Of a stretch of 64,000 nt of DNA, positions 47,157 to 59,185 are shown piece by piece (positions within the stretch are counted from its first letter, which is position 1; each line of letters starts with the position of its first letter). This stretch comes from Miscanthus floridulus (lineage: Eukaryota > Streptophyta > Magnoliopsida > Poales > Poaceae): the NCBI RefSeq assembly GCF_019320115.1, contig NC_089587.1, positions 83,449,603 through 83,513,602 of the forward strand, given 5' to 3'. The position numbers and the translations under genes are program-made. Under the pieces are notes generated by a model, which saw nothing but the letters and a program-made list of their open reading frames with translations, was not told where the DNA came from and searched no databases.

Positions 47157-50100
47157 CTAGACCTCCGGCATCTCAGCCGCAGCAGAAGTCCCTGGAACGG
47201 AGCCCGCATCAACTGTGGGCGGAGACGGCGCCTGCGGCCTCCGACCATCACCACCGCCGATCATAGCGCCCACTGGAGCGCCAGCGGTGGCGGAGGCGTC
47301 GCCCGCGGTCACCGAGCGTGGAACTGGCGGAGGCCTGCCCGCAAGACTCTTCTGCGCATCCTGTAGCATAGGCTAAAATATCAGTGGCACAGGCAATGAA
47401 AGCCTTCGCAGCTTCGCAAAAAGCAAGGAGAGAAAAATAGCGGCTACAAAGACTAGAAATACCTTCGCCCTCTTTTCCTCTGCCAGTTTCCGGGCAGCAG
47501 GTCTCCCAAATGGAGCCCAAAAGTACCCAATGAAATTTCTCAAGGTTTTTTGCAAACCAAGAGAAGTCTCACCAAGCTCCTTCGGACTCGACAGTGCTCC
47601 CTCCGGAATACTTTCAGTATGCATACATCCGCCGCGCACCAAAAGCTTGGTGTAATTCACTACTCCCACCAGCGCCCCGTAGTCCATGCAGCCATTGATT
47701 AGACCAGGGAGCTTCGCAAGGTGACACTTTAGCCAGGAGGCAAGGGCATAGACACTGTCTTCCTCTGGAGAAGCAGAGGTTTCGCCTCCAAACTCGACGA
47801 TGATGGCCCGGTAATGGCCAACGGTTGCAGCAAGGACCCCCTTGACCGAGTCCAAATGCCTCATCATCAAAGACAGCTGCTCCCCCACCATAGCTGCGGA
47901 TTCCTTCTTAGAGGCTAGCTCTCGCCAGAGACCCTCAGCCAACTCATTCGCCCTGCGGGCCTGCTCGATGGACAAAGCTTCTGCATCCTGGGCCTTGGCG
48001 AGATCGGCCCTCAAAGCCTCCTTTTCTTGTTCCTTCTCCACCAGAGCAAGGCGGAGAGCTGCAAGGGAGTTGGCCAAACCCCCTTTTTCACCTTCCAGGC
48101 GCTCGTTCTCCGCCTTGAGTGCTTCAATTGTAGTATCTTGGTCGGAGACCTCGCGAGTGCAGCGCTCTTCTATAACAATGGCCGTGTGATACCCCTACGA
48201 TCAGAAAGAAGAAGACCAAGGCGATCAGCAATAGAAACAAAAACAAGTCTAAAGGCGAACATACACCAAAAAAGGCAAACCGCCAAAGACGCACCAAGCT
48301 CTGGTGTTCTAGATGAACACGGAGAAGTTGAAAGAAATCCATGTCCCTCAGATGCTGTTTGAAGCGATCTGTTCAAAGAAGAACAAACAAACACAAAACC
48401 ATAAGGTGAGAAAAGCAAATCTCACAATAAATACACCAACTGCTAGATTCCACCTCTGATGTCTCCAAGAACCCCAAGATAGCACTCTTCCCAACCTAAG
48501 ATAGAAGTGTTGGAGGAGCCTGCGTAGCAAAAAAAAAACAACAACAACAACTCAGGTCAGAGGGCCGATCAGAAATAGGCAATAACAACAGGCCAAAAGA
48601 CGAGTAAGATAAAGACACTCTATACTCACTCGGACCCGGTGCCATCGGCCCCGGCTACCCCAGACCAAACCTGACGCTTGCAGCGGCCACTCGCTCCTCC
48701 GGGGTGAGGAGTCCAGCCATGACATCACCTACAAAGCAACAAGTACATAGTATTAGCACTTGGTAGAATACATAAACAAATAAACTTGGCGAAGACAGTA
48801 AACACAAAAATGTGCGCCAAACAAACTTACTCATAAAAAGCCTAGGCTAGGCCACCTGCCGAGCCCCCTGGGCAGAAGTCTCCGCCCTATCATACAGCGA
48901 AGGCCCAAAGGGCCGGCTCTCCTCAGCCCGCGGCCTGGCGGGTGGAGGGCTCGAAGAAGACTGAGCCACCGGGGCCTGCTCAGCAAGCACGGCCTCTGGC
49001 TGCCCGACGTCGGCCTCTGGCGTGGGGGGAGGCGCAACAATGGCGGGAGATGAAGGAGCGTGCTGCAAGACGACTTCCACACCCTCTTCAGAACTTGAAT
49101 ACAGCCCGCCAAAAATGTCGGGCATAGGATCGGTGGCGCTAGCCTCCGGCTGTTCGGCGACACTCGTAGCACTGTGCAAGGAGCGCGCCGAAGCAGCGCT
49201 GGCCTCCGGACGCTCGGCACCCCTTGCAGCGCCGTGTGAGGAGCATGACGGATGAGCACCGGCCTTCGACCACTCCGCACTGCTCCCAGCACCGTGCAAC
49301 AGTCGTGCTGGAGCAGCGCTTGCCTCCGGTCGCTCCGCACCGCTCATAGCGCCGCAAACAGGGCACACCAGAGCTCCAGGAGAGCCGCGATCCCCACCAC
49401 TCGTGACCCGCACGTCCACTGAAGGGATGGAGGAGCTCTGAACGTCTTCACTGTCAGCGGAGGCAATGCCAGCACTACCAGCCAAAGACACAGCCACCGT
49501 AATCACCAGAGCAACGCTCTTCTTCTTCTTTTTCGCAGGTGCCCGAGCAATAGAGGCGCCCTTCCTCTTCTTGGACTCAGCCTTCGCCGTAACATTTTTC
49601 GTGGAGGCCTTCTTCTTCTTGTTGTCAATCGAAGCCAGGACCTCCATGGGAACCTCACGCTCCCGATAGACGATCCTGAGTTCCTCAAAAACTCGATTGA
49701 GTCGCGGCATGGTGCCTGCCATGGCTCTCCGAGACATGTACTCACACTCGGAAATTCTGCCGACCAACCCAATGGTGGCTTCCTCAACCTCAAAGATGAT
49801 ACTATCCTTTGTCACCCCTCCCCCAAAGACTGGCCGAAGTGGGGGAATGGGATCCCGGCCTTTGGCCCAAAAACGGGAACCGCCACCGTTTCAAGCCGAA
49901 AGGATGAATTGTCTCTTCTCAGGGGCCAATAGTCGGAGGCCATAATCTCCTCCACTAGATTGCGGCCCCTGGAGTAGTGACATGCCAATGCAAAGGCCCG
50001 GTCACAAGCCTCCCTTGCCGGTGACACCGCCTCCGATGGTTCCACACACGTATGCGGCACCATCACCTCCATTCTTGAGGACAACGAATACTCTGCGACC

Positions 50101-50768
50101 TCCGCACCATCCTCGGTGGTGCTACGGACCTCGTAGGTCTTCACGTAAAACCACTCCTCAAGCCAGTCGCGGTCCCATTTGCCTTTCTGGCAAAAAGAAA
50201 TCTCTAGGCGGTCTACGCCTTGGTTCCTCTTTGACATGAAGGTGCAACTACCATACTGGTAGATCACCTCCACCTCCTTGCCCTCCCACATCTCCTTCTT
50301 CTTCTTTGGCTGCTTCTGCAGCTCGTAGTAAGCGCAGAAGGTGTCCACATCTGGCTCGGCACCATAAGAAACACACGCCCAGTAGAATTTGCTAAGCGTG
50401 AGGAAGGTAGTAGGAGTCAAATGATGGAGCTAGACATTGAAGGTCTCCAACACCCGGCAGAGGAAGGGGATGTAAGGAAGGTGGAGGCCGCAGGTGAAGA
50501 AGTCCCGAAACATCACCGCATATCCCTCCTCCGGTTCCGGAACAATCTGGCCAGGTGGAGGGAATTTTACCCTTGAAGAAGGAAAACAAGATTCCTTCAA
50601 CATCTCTGCAACCGCCTCATCAATAATGGATGAGGGGCCAAAATCCCATGACTTAATCACCATATCTCTGGGATCTGCAGTGATCAGGTCCTCGACAGAG
50701 GCAGAGACACTCCCCAAATCCTCCTCCACCAGCTTGTCAAATTCCAGCGCAGAGGCGGAGGCAACCAT
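47157..50768 (-). pseudogene. E3 antisense gene: six exons, about 1,000 codons, coiled-coil C-terminus
   Basis: Exons on the minus strand: 50,768-48,831, 48,728-48,630, 48,519-48,440, 48,354-48,295, 48,194-47,463 and 47,360-47,157 (stop TAG). Introns are 85-110 bp. Their donors include A|GTAAGT, A|GTGAGT and AAG|GTATTT; acceptors include TTGTAG, ACGCAG, CGTAG and CTACAG. Phases fit at every junction. One donor, after exon 3, reads TT for GT. Exon 1 begins MVASASALEFDKL and contains FFTCGLHLPYIPFLCRVLE and LTPTTFLTLSKFYWACV, like proteins annotated as putative gypsy-type transposon. A Lys-rich and an Ala/Ser/Pro-rich part follow. Exon 5 is a coiled coil (EALKAENERLEGEKGG). Breaks: TAG near 50,430, a one-base shift near 49,812, further TAGs. 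The start codon is uncertain; an in-frame ATG also occurs at 50,879. Antisense genes here are known in Tat elements (Grande). Function unknown. Confidence 0.78.
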
Positions 50769-51346
50769 GCACTCTTCAAAACACGCACTCCAGCCGCCTG
50801 CCCTAACACCAAGAAGGTGGTGATAGGGTCCAAAGAAGGCGGGCCGGCGAGTATGGGCGAAGGCAAAAAATAAAGCCACCGCGGCGGCAACCTGGGAGGA
50901 AGGCGCAAGTGGAAAGAAGGAACGCGCGAAGGCATCTCAAGCGAAAGCAAAGAAAGCAGAGAATGATTTCTGGCGTTGCAACGAAAACGAATGACTCGTG
51001 CGGGGGGACCCTGCCACCAACATCGCCCTTATATAGGCCATAGGCGGGCAGTTTGGCTCTTGCCGTACAATGGTCACCCCTGGATAGTGCGCCGGGCGCC
51101 CAACAGTCATCTCTGGATTGTTCGCCCACCACCCAACGGTAACCCCTGTATAAGTTGCAAGCTGCACAACGACTAGATTTGTAGCCCAACGGCAACCTTA
51201 GCAAGACCAGCGACCGCGCCAGAGTGGGCTAGGGGGGAACCAGCGGGGATCGGTTGGAGACATGACCACGTGCAGTCTCCGCCCCCGCGGACGTCCTCGC
51301 TTAAGGCACTTTGAGCTCACAACATGCTCAGGCGGACCGTGGTCTC
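50769..51346. other. Upstream region of the antisense gene and E3 tail
   Basis: Contains the TATA box of the antisense gene and its leader. It also holds four diverged repeats of a unit with CCCAACGG and CCCCTGGAT/CTCTGGAT-like steps (about 51,050-51,190). No gene. Confidence 0.55.
51029..51035 (-). promoter_or_regulatory. TATA box of the E3 antisense gene
   Basis: On the minus strand TATATAA within GCCTATATAAGGGC, about 260 bases before the ATG at 50,768 and 150 before that at 50,879. Confidence 0.6.
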
Positions 51347-51359
51347 AAAAGGGGGGAAC
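51347..51359 (+). other. Polypurine tract of E3
   Basis: AAAAGGGGGGAAC directly before the 3' LTR. Confidence 0.88.
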
Positions 51360-52212
51360 TGTTGTAACACTGCCTCTGAGAGTAGCGGAGACCTACGCGA
51401 TTAGCAGTTCGCAGAGATGTCTTCGATCAATCACCTAAGCGAAGGCCCAGACACCATGCCTCTAGACCCTAACCCTAGAAAGATGACAGTTTCTCAGGCT
51501 ATGCTCGCAGGACGCTGCGTGCAACCTCGGCGCAGCCTCTGCCCGTTAGGCGCGCAGGCACCTCTGGGCGAAGAGGGCGGAGGCCGCCCCACTGATAGGC
51601 TAATCAAATGCCAACGTCTAATATGTGTGTGCAGGTAAGCAAAGGAAGGCGCTCATGGATGGCGCTGGCACTCCGATTCAGCCTCTACTCATATGGGCGG
51701 AGGCCCAAGCAGGAGCACGACTGAACCGGGCATCGGAGGTCGGTGGCTTTCGGCATACCTGAGGTGGAGACCGCAGGCGGGGGCCTGAGGGTTGATCGCC
51801 AAACCCTGGGGCTAGACAGGGCAGAGAACGACGGCAGAGGGCCAAAGGCCCATCAACGAATCCTGAGGTTCACTGGGCCGGTTGGTCACACAGGCCCAAT
51901 ATCTGGTGGCGGCGTGGCAAGATTACCCCCGAGACGAAGAGCAAGTAGAGGAATATTCCTAGAATGTACTGTAGCAGTTGAGGGGCACTGTTGTAAACAC
52001 CGCAAAGGCGATAGTTGAGCCCTATAAATAGGGGACACTTGTAACAGTACAAGAAGGTTGGTGAATGTATTAATGAAACCACAGCATTACGCGTCACTCC
52101 CTTACACGCACACTTGCCGTGCCAGCCCTTCCAAAGCTTCCGCCCGATTACTACACTCATCGAGCGGAGGCCCCTACCACTTCCTCACTGTCTGAGATCA
52201 CAAGTCTCAACA
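51360..52212 (+). repeat. E3 3' LTR
   Basis: 853 bp; same termini as the 5' LTR. Followed by CCAGT, the right copy of the target duplication (52,213-52,217). Confidence 0.95.
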
Positions 52213-55180
52213 CCAGTCATGACCATGGAGTAAACTATATGACCCTTTTCCATCAATGATGAAGAATGTGGGGAGCAAAGTTTTACTTTCGATTGTCAAT
52301 TCGACGTTCATTGCCCCCTGGTCTTAGATGCATTACCTCCAAAATCTTTAAGCATCATGTCAGTTTCAATCAAATCTCTTGGCCCCTTGCCAAGCTTGCG
52401 AAAAGTAGTATAAGGCATAAGATTGATAGAAGCACCTCCATCCACCGACATTTTGCTCATCGACTTCCCATCGACAAAACCTTTTTCATATAAAGCCTTT
52501 AAGTGCCGATGCTTGACTGGCTTATCGAATATAGCCTATTGTATCACTATCAACTTAGCGACTATCTCCTCGTACTCTAATTCATCAAAATCTAAATAAA
52601 CTTCTTGGTCTGCTGGAGCTCTAAATTTTGATGGTAATAGAAAAGCCATTTGAATATTAGCTGATGGCTGACCCCTATCGACTGTCTGTTTAGCACGCCA
52701 CACTTGAGGTCTACCAGATGCCTGAGTCTGTTCTAGCTCTCTGTTCCTTAGGCCTTGCACCTTTCTTTTCTGGGTTCTTGTCAACCCTCCTGGACACCAT
52801 TGGCCTTCCTGCCAAACATACTCTTCCTCATTACTTTCTTCTTCATAATCAGCCTAGTTTTGATCAACAACTCGCTTCCCAAGCCGATCATGAACACTTC
52901 TATTTTTTAAGCGCCGATCCATACTATCATGATGATACTCTTCTTGACCATGGATAGACCGGCGGTTGGCTTGAGATTGCCCAAACTCCCAATATTGCTC
53001 ACTACACTCTGGGCAATTATTTCTAGTAGGCAATTTCAAACCTTTCTTCCAACAATGTCTAAAAAAGGACAATTCCAATGTGATTCAGCTTGCTTTCTTT
53101 CATACCTCTCTTTCTCTTGTTGACGCTGGTATTCTTGCTCTTCTAACCAATGCTGATAATCCTTTTCCTTCTGCCGCTGCCATTTATTCAACAAAATTCA
53201 AGATGTAACATGCAGCCTTGTCGCCCCATCCTTTGACGTCTCTCCCTACTCATATCAGCTCTTCTGTTGGTCACGATGCCTTCTAATCTCTCTATATTCA
53301 TCAGCCGATATTTGCATCTTAGGATCGACTGTTCTAGTTTCTCTTGCTCTGGTTGATGTCAGGACCTTAGTCTTTCCTTTGAGCAGCCTAGCATCGACCA
53401 TGTTCTGATCTCTTGGGAAAGGATTATCATCAGCTTTCATCGTTTGAGGTGTATCAAATTTGAGCCTCCCTTGCTGAATAGCCCTCTGTCTATGTTGCCA
53501 GAAAACTCTGCACTCATTAGTAGAATGAGAAGTAGCGTTGTGAAATTTGTAGAACTTCTTATTCTTCAACTAATCGGGAGGCAACATAACATGATTGTCA
53601 GGCAACTTGATATGTCCCTTCTCAAGCATGAAATCAAAGAGCTTGTCTGATTTTGTGACGTCGAAATCATAGCTCTCTTTGACTTCTCTTCCCCAAGGAT
53701 TTGGCACCATTACCGTCTTCTTATCCCAATTCTATTCAGCCACGACAACCTCTTCTTCTTCATCGTCTTTATAGTCGTCATCAACTAAATATGGATTATA
53801 GGTTTTGGCAATTGCGGCACTCTTCTGGAAATGGGTATCTCTGTGTATATTCTGGAATTGGCTATTGAGCGCTGCCACTCGTTGAGCCAACTAACCTAAA
53901 TTGTCAAACTCTTATCCCAGCAGCTTCTCTCTCCACGTTGGCAACATTCCTTGAATGGCCAAAGTAGCTAGCTGATCATCGGTCAAGTTCAATGAGAAGC
54001 ACAAATTCCTAGTCTCTCAGAACCTCTGAAGAAACTCGGTGCCCGATTCATTAGTTCTCTGCCTTATAGTCATCAAATCGGTAATTTTCTTTTCTCCTAT
54101 GCCAGTTTAAAAATATGTATGAAACTTCTTCTCTAGGTCAGCCTAATTAGCAATGGAGTTAACTAGCAGCGATGAAAACCAAGTGAAGGTGGGTCCTGAC
54201 AGCGACAAGGAGAAGAAACAAACTCGATGGGCCTCTTCAATGGATGCTTCGCCCAGCTATGTAAGATACCGACTGACATATTCTATTGTGCTTGTGCTAT
54301 CCTAGCCAGTCAACTTAGCAAACTCTAGGAGCCTATAATTTGTAGGAAGAGTGACCAAATCATACCACTCTAGATATGGGCATTTGTACGAGAAGGTCTG
54401 GCCTTTTGGCTTCAGACAGAACTAATTCTTCATCATCTCGGTCACTCTAAGCAACAACTCGTCAGCATTTGAATTTGGATTTCTCTGCAATTGCTGACCA
54501 ATCGGTGGATTAAAATTTTGAGTACCTTGATACCCCTAATTTGGCATCATGTGAAGGGCATTGTAATATGTGCCATAATGATACCCTTGTGGAATCTCTA
54601 TCTGCTGGGTCATTTGCTGGTTTGCTGCTTGAAGTCTCTGGTTGTAGATGCTAGGATCTGTATCTCTATGAATCCTTTGAATAGATGGTGCTATTTTTTT
54701 AGCCGACGACGATATCTGGCCTGATGTGCCAAAATTGACCATTTGATTCTGAACTTGCCCCATCAGCTACTGCACATGCTGTACTAACGATCTAGGATTA
54801 TACTGTATCTGATTAGCAATAGCACCTTGAACTTCCTCAAATGAACTCTGAACTGCCTAGACATCACCATTACCAGCTGGTGCTGCTTCTTGATGGATAG
54901 TACTGGCTTGATTAGTCCCCTGAGTCGATAGATGTGGAATATTGTAGTAAACCAGTCCAACCTGATCAATTGGATATCCATGAAACACCTCTTTCATGGT
55001 GTTGTGGAATGTGTTCAAGAAAATTGTATTATGGTTCAATATAGCATCATGAACAGATTTGTTTACAGCCTCCATGAAGAAACACCTATCTTCAGCTTCG
55101 TCTATATCTGACTACCCATGCAACAAAACTCTTGGTAGTGGATATTTCTAAACTTTATTGTCACGTGTCTTGGTGTAGGC
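52213..55180 (-). pseudogene. gag: E2 gag and protease (right of E3 insertion)
   Basis: Minus-strand counterpart of 22,906-25,846 in E1. From the 5' side: MEAVNKSVHDAILNHN (55,075), a Gln/Pro/Tyr-rich part, the gag domain, the zinc-finger-like segment (RHCWKKGLKLPTRNNCPECS near 53,000-53,060, and HNATSHSTNECRVF near 53,500-53,550), and the protease with DGGASINLMPYTTF around 52,400-52,450. Reading frames are broken repeatedly. The homology to E1 ends exactly in CCTACACCAA at 55,180, so the 5' leader and 5' LTR are missing. Confidence 0.78.
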
Positions 55181-55507
55181 ATGCAGTTCAAGGAGGGCAA
55201 GTGGGTGAAATAATCAAGAGGCTAGTCTCCCAAAATAATTTTTGTAGTAGGTAGGGATGTGTTACAAGAGGATGTGTGTAACCTATGTGGATTGCTCCTC
55301 ATTGCCTCTGGTTGGGCTCCCCAACACCCTTTATATAGTCAAGGGGTTGTGGTTTACATGTACAGTGAGTTGGTAGTGATCTCCCCATGCTTGGTGCGGT
55401 CTTATTGGACTAGTGGCCCCATGTGTCACTCGTCTGACTTGTGTTCTGGGTGATGTTCTTCTTGACAAGCAGAACAATTGGGGGCTATTTTCCTTTATCA
55501 GCCCGTA
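55181..55507 (-). repeat. LTR-like fragment of an unassigned element
   Basis: On the minus strand it reads like a compact LTR: TGATAAAGGAAAATAGCCCC near 55,499, TATATAAA at 55,330-55,337, and an end GAACTGCA near 55,182. No target duplication or internal part is attached. Its left 30 bases also occur near 11,602. Confidence 0.4.
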
Positions 55508-57745
55508 TGGAAGATGTCCATGGTTGTTTTGTTGGATTCAACAAATAGGCATAGTATTTTCCCCATAGAGGTTAGGTGGGTGGCGACAAGTGAAGCGAAC
55601 CCAATTTCCGCGAAGGGAAATTCACATCGACGAAGTGTAATAAGACCGTTGTAGATCATATTACCCAAATTCCAGTCGAATATCACATCCATATAACGAT
55701 AATATTAGAGTACAAATAGTGCGGAATTACATAAATTATTACATCACCGCATTGGCGGAATCAAAAGTAGCATTCATTCAAAACAGCTTAAAGATAAGAT
55801 CGCCAAACTTGAGCGTAGGCACGAACCCCTTATCCGTCAAACTCCTTGGAGCTATACTCCTCAGCAGAACCTGTGTGCCAAAATTTATTAGTACGATTTG
55901 TACTAGCCACTCCCAACCCTATGAGCATTACTTTGGGGAAATTGGATGCAAGTTGGATATAGTTAAAAGAAACCTATAAGGCTGGGGTTTCCTATGCATT
56001 CAGCATATCAGGTATTAATAAAAGTGTATTCAAGTTTTAACACCATTCCCACACACATTCCACCCCATTCCCATCCCAGAGCTAGGTTTCGATCCTGGGA
56101 TCGATATACCCCATCTCCACACCATCACCATACCATAACCATACCATCGCTCAATCGGCAGGCCAACTCCCTCTCGATGCTATCTCAAGGCCCGTAGCCC
56201 CTGGCTATGACCGACACTCTCTCATGGGGGAAGAAAATAAGGACTCATCTCACTATCTAGTTTAAGCGAAACCCAGGAAAGGTCCATAGCCGACAAGTCG
56301 GCACATGTATCGATCGATCAACCATACACTCTGCAGAGGTTTTACATAACCCCAAGATCCGCCTTCCTCGCTGACCGTCGTCAACTGGGCTGATTTCGGC
56401 TGCTTGCTAGCCTAGGATAATGCCACTCTACCATTCAGCCCTGGTACACCCCAAGTCTAGTCTAGGGTGGCTGAAACTGTGAGTCATGAGCCGGGTCCAC
56501 AAGGTCTCCATGAAGTCTCGGAAGGGTGTGGGGGAAATCCTCCGTGCCTCGTACCTCCTTACACTGTCCGCTATCAACCTAGCAATAGTGGCAATATCCT
56601 ACCAAGTAGTCCGGTCGTCCCGCACCATATAGGGCGAGTGGTATGTAAGGCTTCCTGGTGAATCTGAGTACTAGTAAGTCCTTAGGGATGACCAAGCCAG
56701 AATGTCTCCATCAGTGTTTCCATTTATCGTGCCACCACAGCACCTCCATCCCAGGCTCCCCCCATCATAGGTTTGCACCCAGGACCACCTCATATACCAT
56801 TTACCCACCACAGGCATCCATTTCCAGGGATGCCCAGGTAGCACCCTATGGCAAGACTTGCCCTAGGCTTGTCGTATACTCCAACTTGGTCGACACAACC
56901 CTCACCCTTCACGCACCCAAGTCACACATGCAGCATTCTCCCCACAGTCCAGTTAACACCAGTTTCCACCACGCATCAACGTAGTACAAGCGTAGTAGAA
57001 GTAATAAGTAATATAGCAGCAAGCATGTGTCTAGCCTAATAGTAGGGTGAGCAGGGGTAAGGTTGCGTCAAGGCAAAGGCCATCCAGAAAGCATACTACT
57101 ATGCAATTCCTATCATAATATGACTGTAGCAGTAAAGTAAAGCAATAGCAGTTCTATATTAGCCATGCGTAATAGATGCTACGAGATTAGGTGGGATGTG
57201 GCACCTTCAGTGTAGTCGTCTCTGTACTCCTCATGGTACTCACGATCCTTGTCTGTCTGGTTCTCCTCTGAGTCTGTAAACGATCACATTATAGTCGCGT
57301 TAGCGACATCTATAGAATAGCACAAAGAAGCAATGAAAATTCAAAAGAGCCAAATGCACTCAAACATGGGTTCATTGCATAGAGCTTGATTTTAGATGAA
57401 TTTTGGTCCTAGTTTTGTATTTTTCTGAGGTCGTGTGAATTAGTTATGAATTTCTGAAGTTTAAATCATTTCTGAAAATGGAAAAAGGCTGAATTAATCC
57501 TGGGCTGACACGTGTCATGCAGTGGCTGGTCCACGTGGCATGCTGATGTCAGCATGATGTTAGCATGATGTCATCGTCTCGGTTTTGAGCTGACAGGTGG
57601 GGTCCAGTTGATGTCAGCATGACGTTAGCGTCTGCCATGTGGGTCCGATCAAGGTCAACGTCAGTTAACAGCGAGTCAATGGTCAACGGTCAGAGTCAGT
57701 GACATGTGGGGCCTGGGCTGCTAACGTCAGCAGCTGATGTCATCG

Positions 57746-57820
57746 TGACGTCATCATGATGTCACCCCGACTGTGTTGGCTTCTAACGTGTGGGTCCCGC
57801 GTGACGTCAGCATGACGTCA
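57746..57820. promoter_or_regulatory. Cluster of TGACGTCA palindromes in the LTR of element G
   Basis: Perfect TGACGTCA occurs at 57,746, 57,802 and 57,813, with many TGATGTCA and TGACGTTA variants from 57,540 onward. TGACGTCA is the binding core for plant bZIP (TGA/CRE-type) factors, so these may be enhancer sites. The matches are seen; the function is inferred. Confidence 0.5.
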
Positions 57821-58522
57821 GCATCCGACATGTGGGTCCAGAGTGTCTGTGCCACTGACATGTGGGTCTAGGTCAATGGTCAATGTTGACCGGTCTTCGG
57901 TCAATACGGGTTGGGTTCAAACTAGGCCTGGACAGGGCTAGATCTGGGCCGGGCTTGGCCCGCCATGTGGCATGCTGTGGCGCTGCCACATCATGGCCTT
58001 GGGCCTTTACTGGGCTTCGTTTCTAGGCTATGGGCGTGAGCGTAGCTCATGGTGGACCCATGTTCATGGTCCATAGACCTAAGGCAGGGTCCATGGTGGA
58101 CCGAGTCCACCTTCTTTTCCCTCGACTCAGCTCACGTGCACCGAGTGCAGGGCTGCGCTGCTCAACTCGCCCCTTCTCCTCTATGTCTTCCATGGCCATG
58201 CTCCCGCCAGTGGCGTGCCTCGTCGGCGAGCCTTGCCGCAGGCGTTGGTGCCCAATTGAGGAGGGGAAGAGCTCTGCCGAGCCTCGGCGTACACGGTGGT
58301 GGGATCTAGGTGGCGAACAGGTGCTTTCCAGAGCGTCAGCCATGGTGGTCGGTGGCTTGGCGTGGCGGCGCTCATCAGTGTGGCGTGGTCAGGCTGTGGT
58401 GGTGGCCAAGAGAGTGTTTGGCGGGGCGTGTGAGTTTCCCGTGGCTCTAGCGAACAGGACGGGTGAGTCAGGGAGGCGCCAGGTGCTCCCAGCGGTACTG
58501 GCCACGGTGGTCGATGGCTCTG

Positions 58523-58640
58523 ACCGGTGGTTTGGTGCTCGGGCCGGTGGTCTGGTGCTCAAGCCGGTGGTCTGGTGCTCAGGCTAGTGGTCTGGTGCTC
58601 AGGCCGGTGGTCTGGTGCTCGGAGGTGGTCTGGTGCTTGG
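58523..58640. repeat. Tandem repeat, unit 20 bp, about six copies
   Basis: CCGGTGGTCTGGTGCTC(A/G)(G/A)G repeats head to tail with few changes; the last copies are shortened. Confidence 0.92.
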
Positions 58641-59178
58641 AGGTGGTCGGGTGCGCCAGCGATGGCCACGCCACGACGACGGCGTTGTGAGCACGGCGAG
58701 CGAGTGCTCTACTTCGGCGTCCATGGGGCTTGGAGGGGGTCTACAGCATCCAAGGGCTCGGAGGTAGTCGCGGTGTGTGCGTGAGTGTGCTGTGCTTGTG
58801 TGCCTAGAGACCGGAGATGGCCTTGACCTACATGCTCATGGTATGGAGCGCCATGGCCGGAGTAGCAAGGTCTAGTGGCGAGTAAGGGATGAACCAGGGG
58901 CACACCATAGGTGTTGTGGCAGAGGGGATGGCGGTGCAGTGAGTAGTTGTGGCCATGTAGCTCTGGAAGCCGTGCAGTGCCGACCCGCGACTGTGATGAC
59001 GACGACGGCATCACCCTCAGCTCCGGCGACTTCGACAGCACGCGGGGGCTCCGATCCTCCTCTCACGATCTCCTTCCTAGCCCTCTACTCTCGGTGCGGT
59101 GCGGCTGCTGGGCCACCAAGCGGCGGCGGTGGCTGAGGGAGAGGCTAAGGCGTTGGGCGTGAGCGGCGTGCGGGCTGG

Positions 59179-59185
59179 CTTTATA
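59179..59185 (-). promoter_or_regulatory. TATA box of the LTR of element G
   Basis: TATAAAG within GGCTATAAAGCC on the minus strand, about 950 bases into the LTR. Confidence 0.55.

Larger units (their letters stand above)
38447..52212 (+). mobile_element. Element E3: complete Tat-lineage Ty3/gypsy retrotransposon (13.8 kb)
   Basis: Both LTRs (852 and 853 bp), primer binding site, gag-protease, pol, spacer with tandem repeats, antisense gene, polypurine tract and a perfect CCAGT target duplication are present. It lies in the pol linker of E2, in the opposite orientation. The LTRs differ at about 70 positions by hand alignment, close to 8 per cent and nearly all transitions, so this is an old, silenced insertion. 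All sense genes are interrupted by stops. Confidence 0.95.
16551..55180 (-). mobile_element. Element E2: Tat-lineage Ty3/gypsy retrotransposon, outer host of two insertions
   Basis: On the minus strand the order is gag and protease (55,180-52,213), pol (38,446-35,120), an antisense gene region (34,770-33,876), and a 3' LTR (32,964-31,400 plus 16,871-16,551). Element E3 interrupts it at 38,447-52,212 and E1 at 16,872-31,399. RT, the RNase H and an additional RNase H are of the Tat type. The 5' LTR is missing: sequence homologous to E1's leader stops at 55,180. The 3' LTR is also clipped where it meets copia fragment D. This is the oldest layer of the nest. Confidence 0.82.

Noticed and set aside
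58030..58587. Open frame of 185 codons in the GC-rich LTR block of element G
   Set aside because: Val/Gly/Trp repeats come from the 20-bp tandem unit and high GC; several overlapping frames are equally open.
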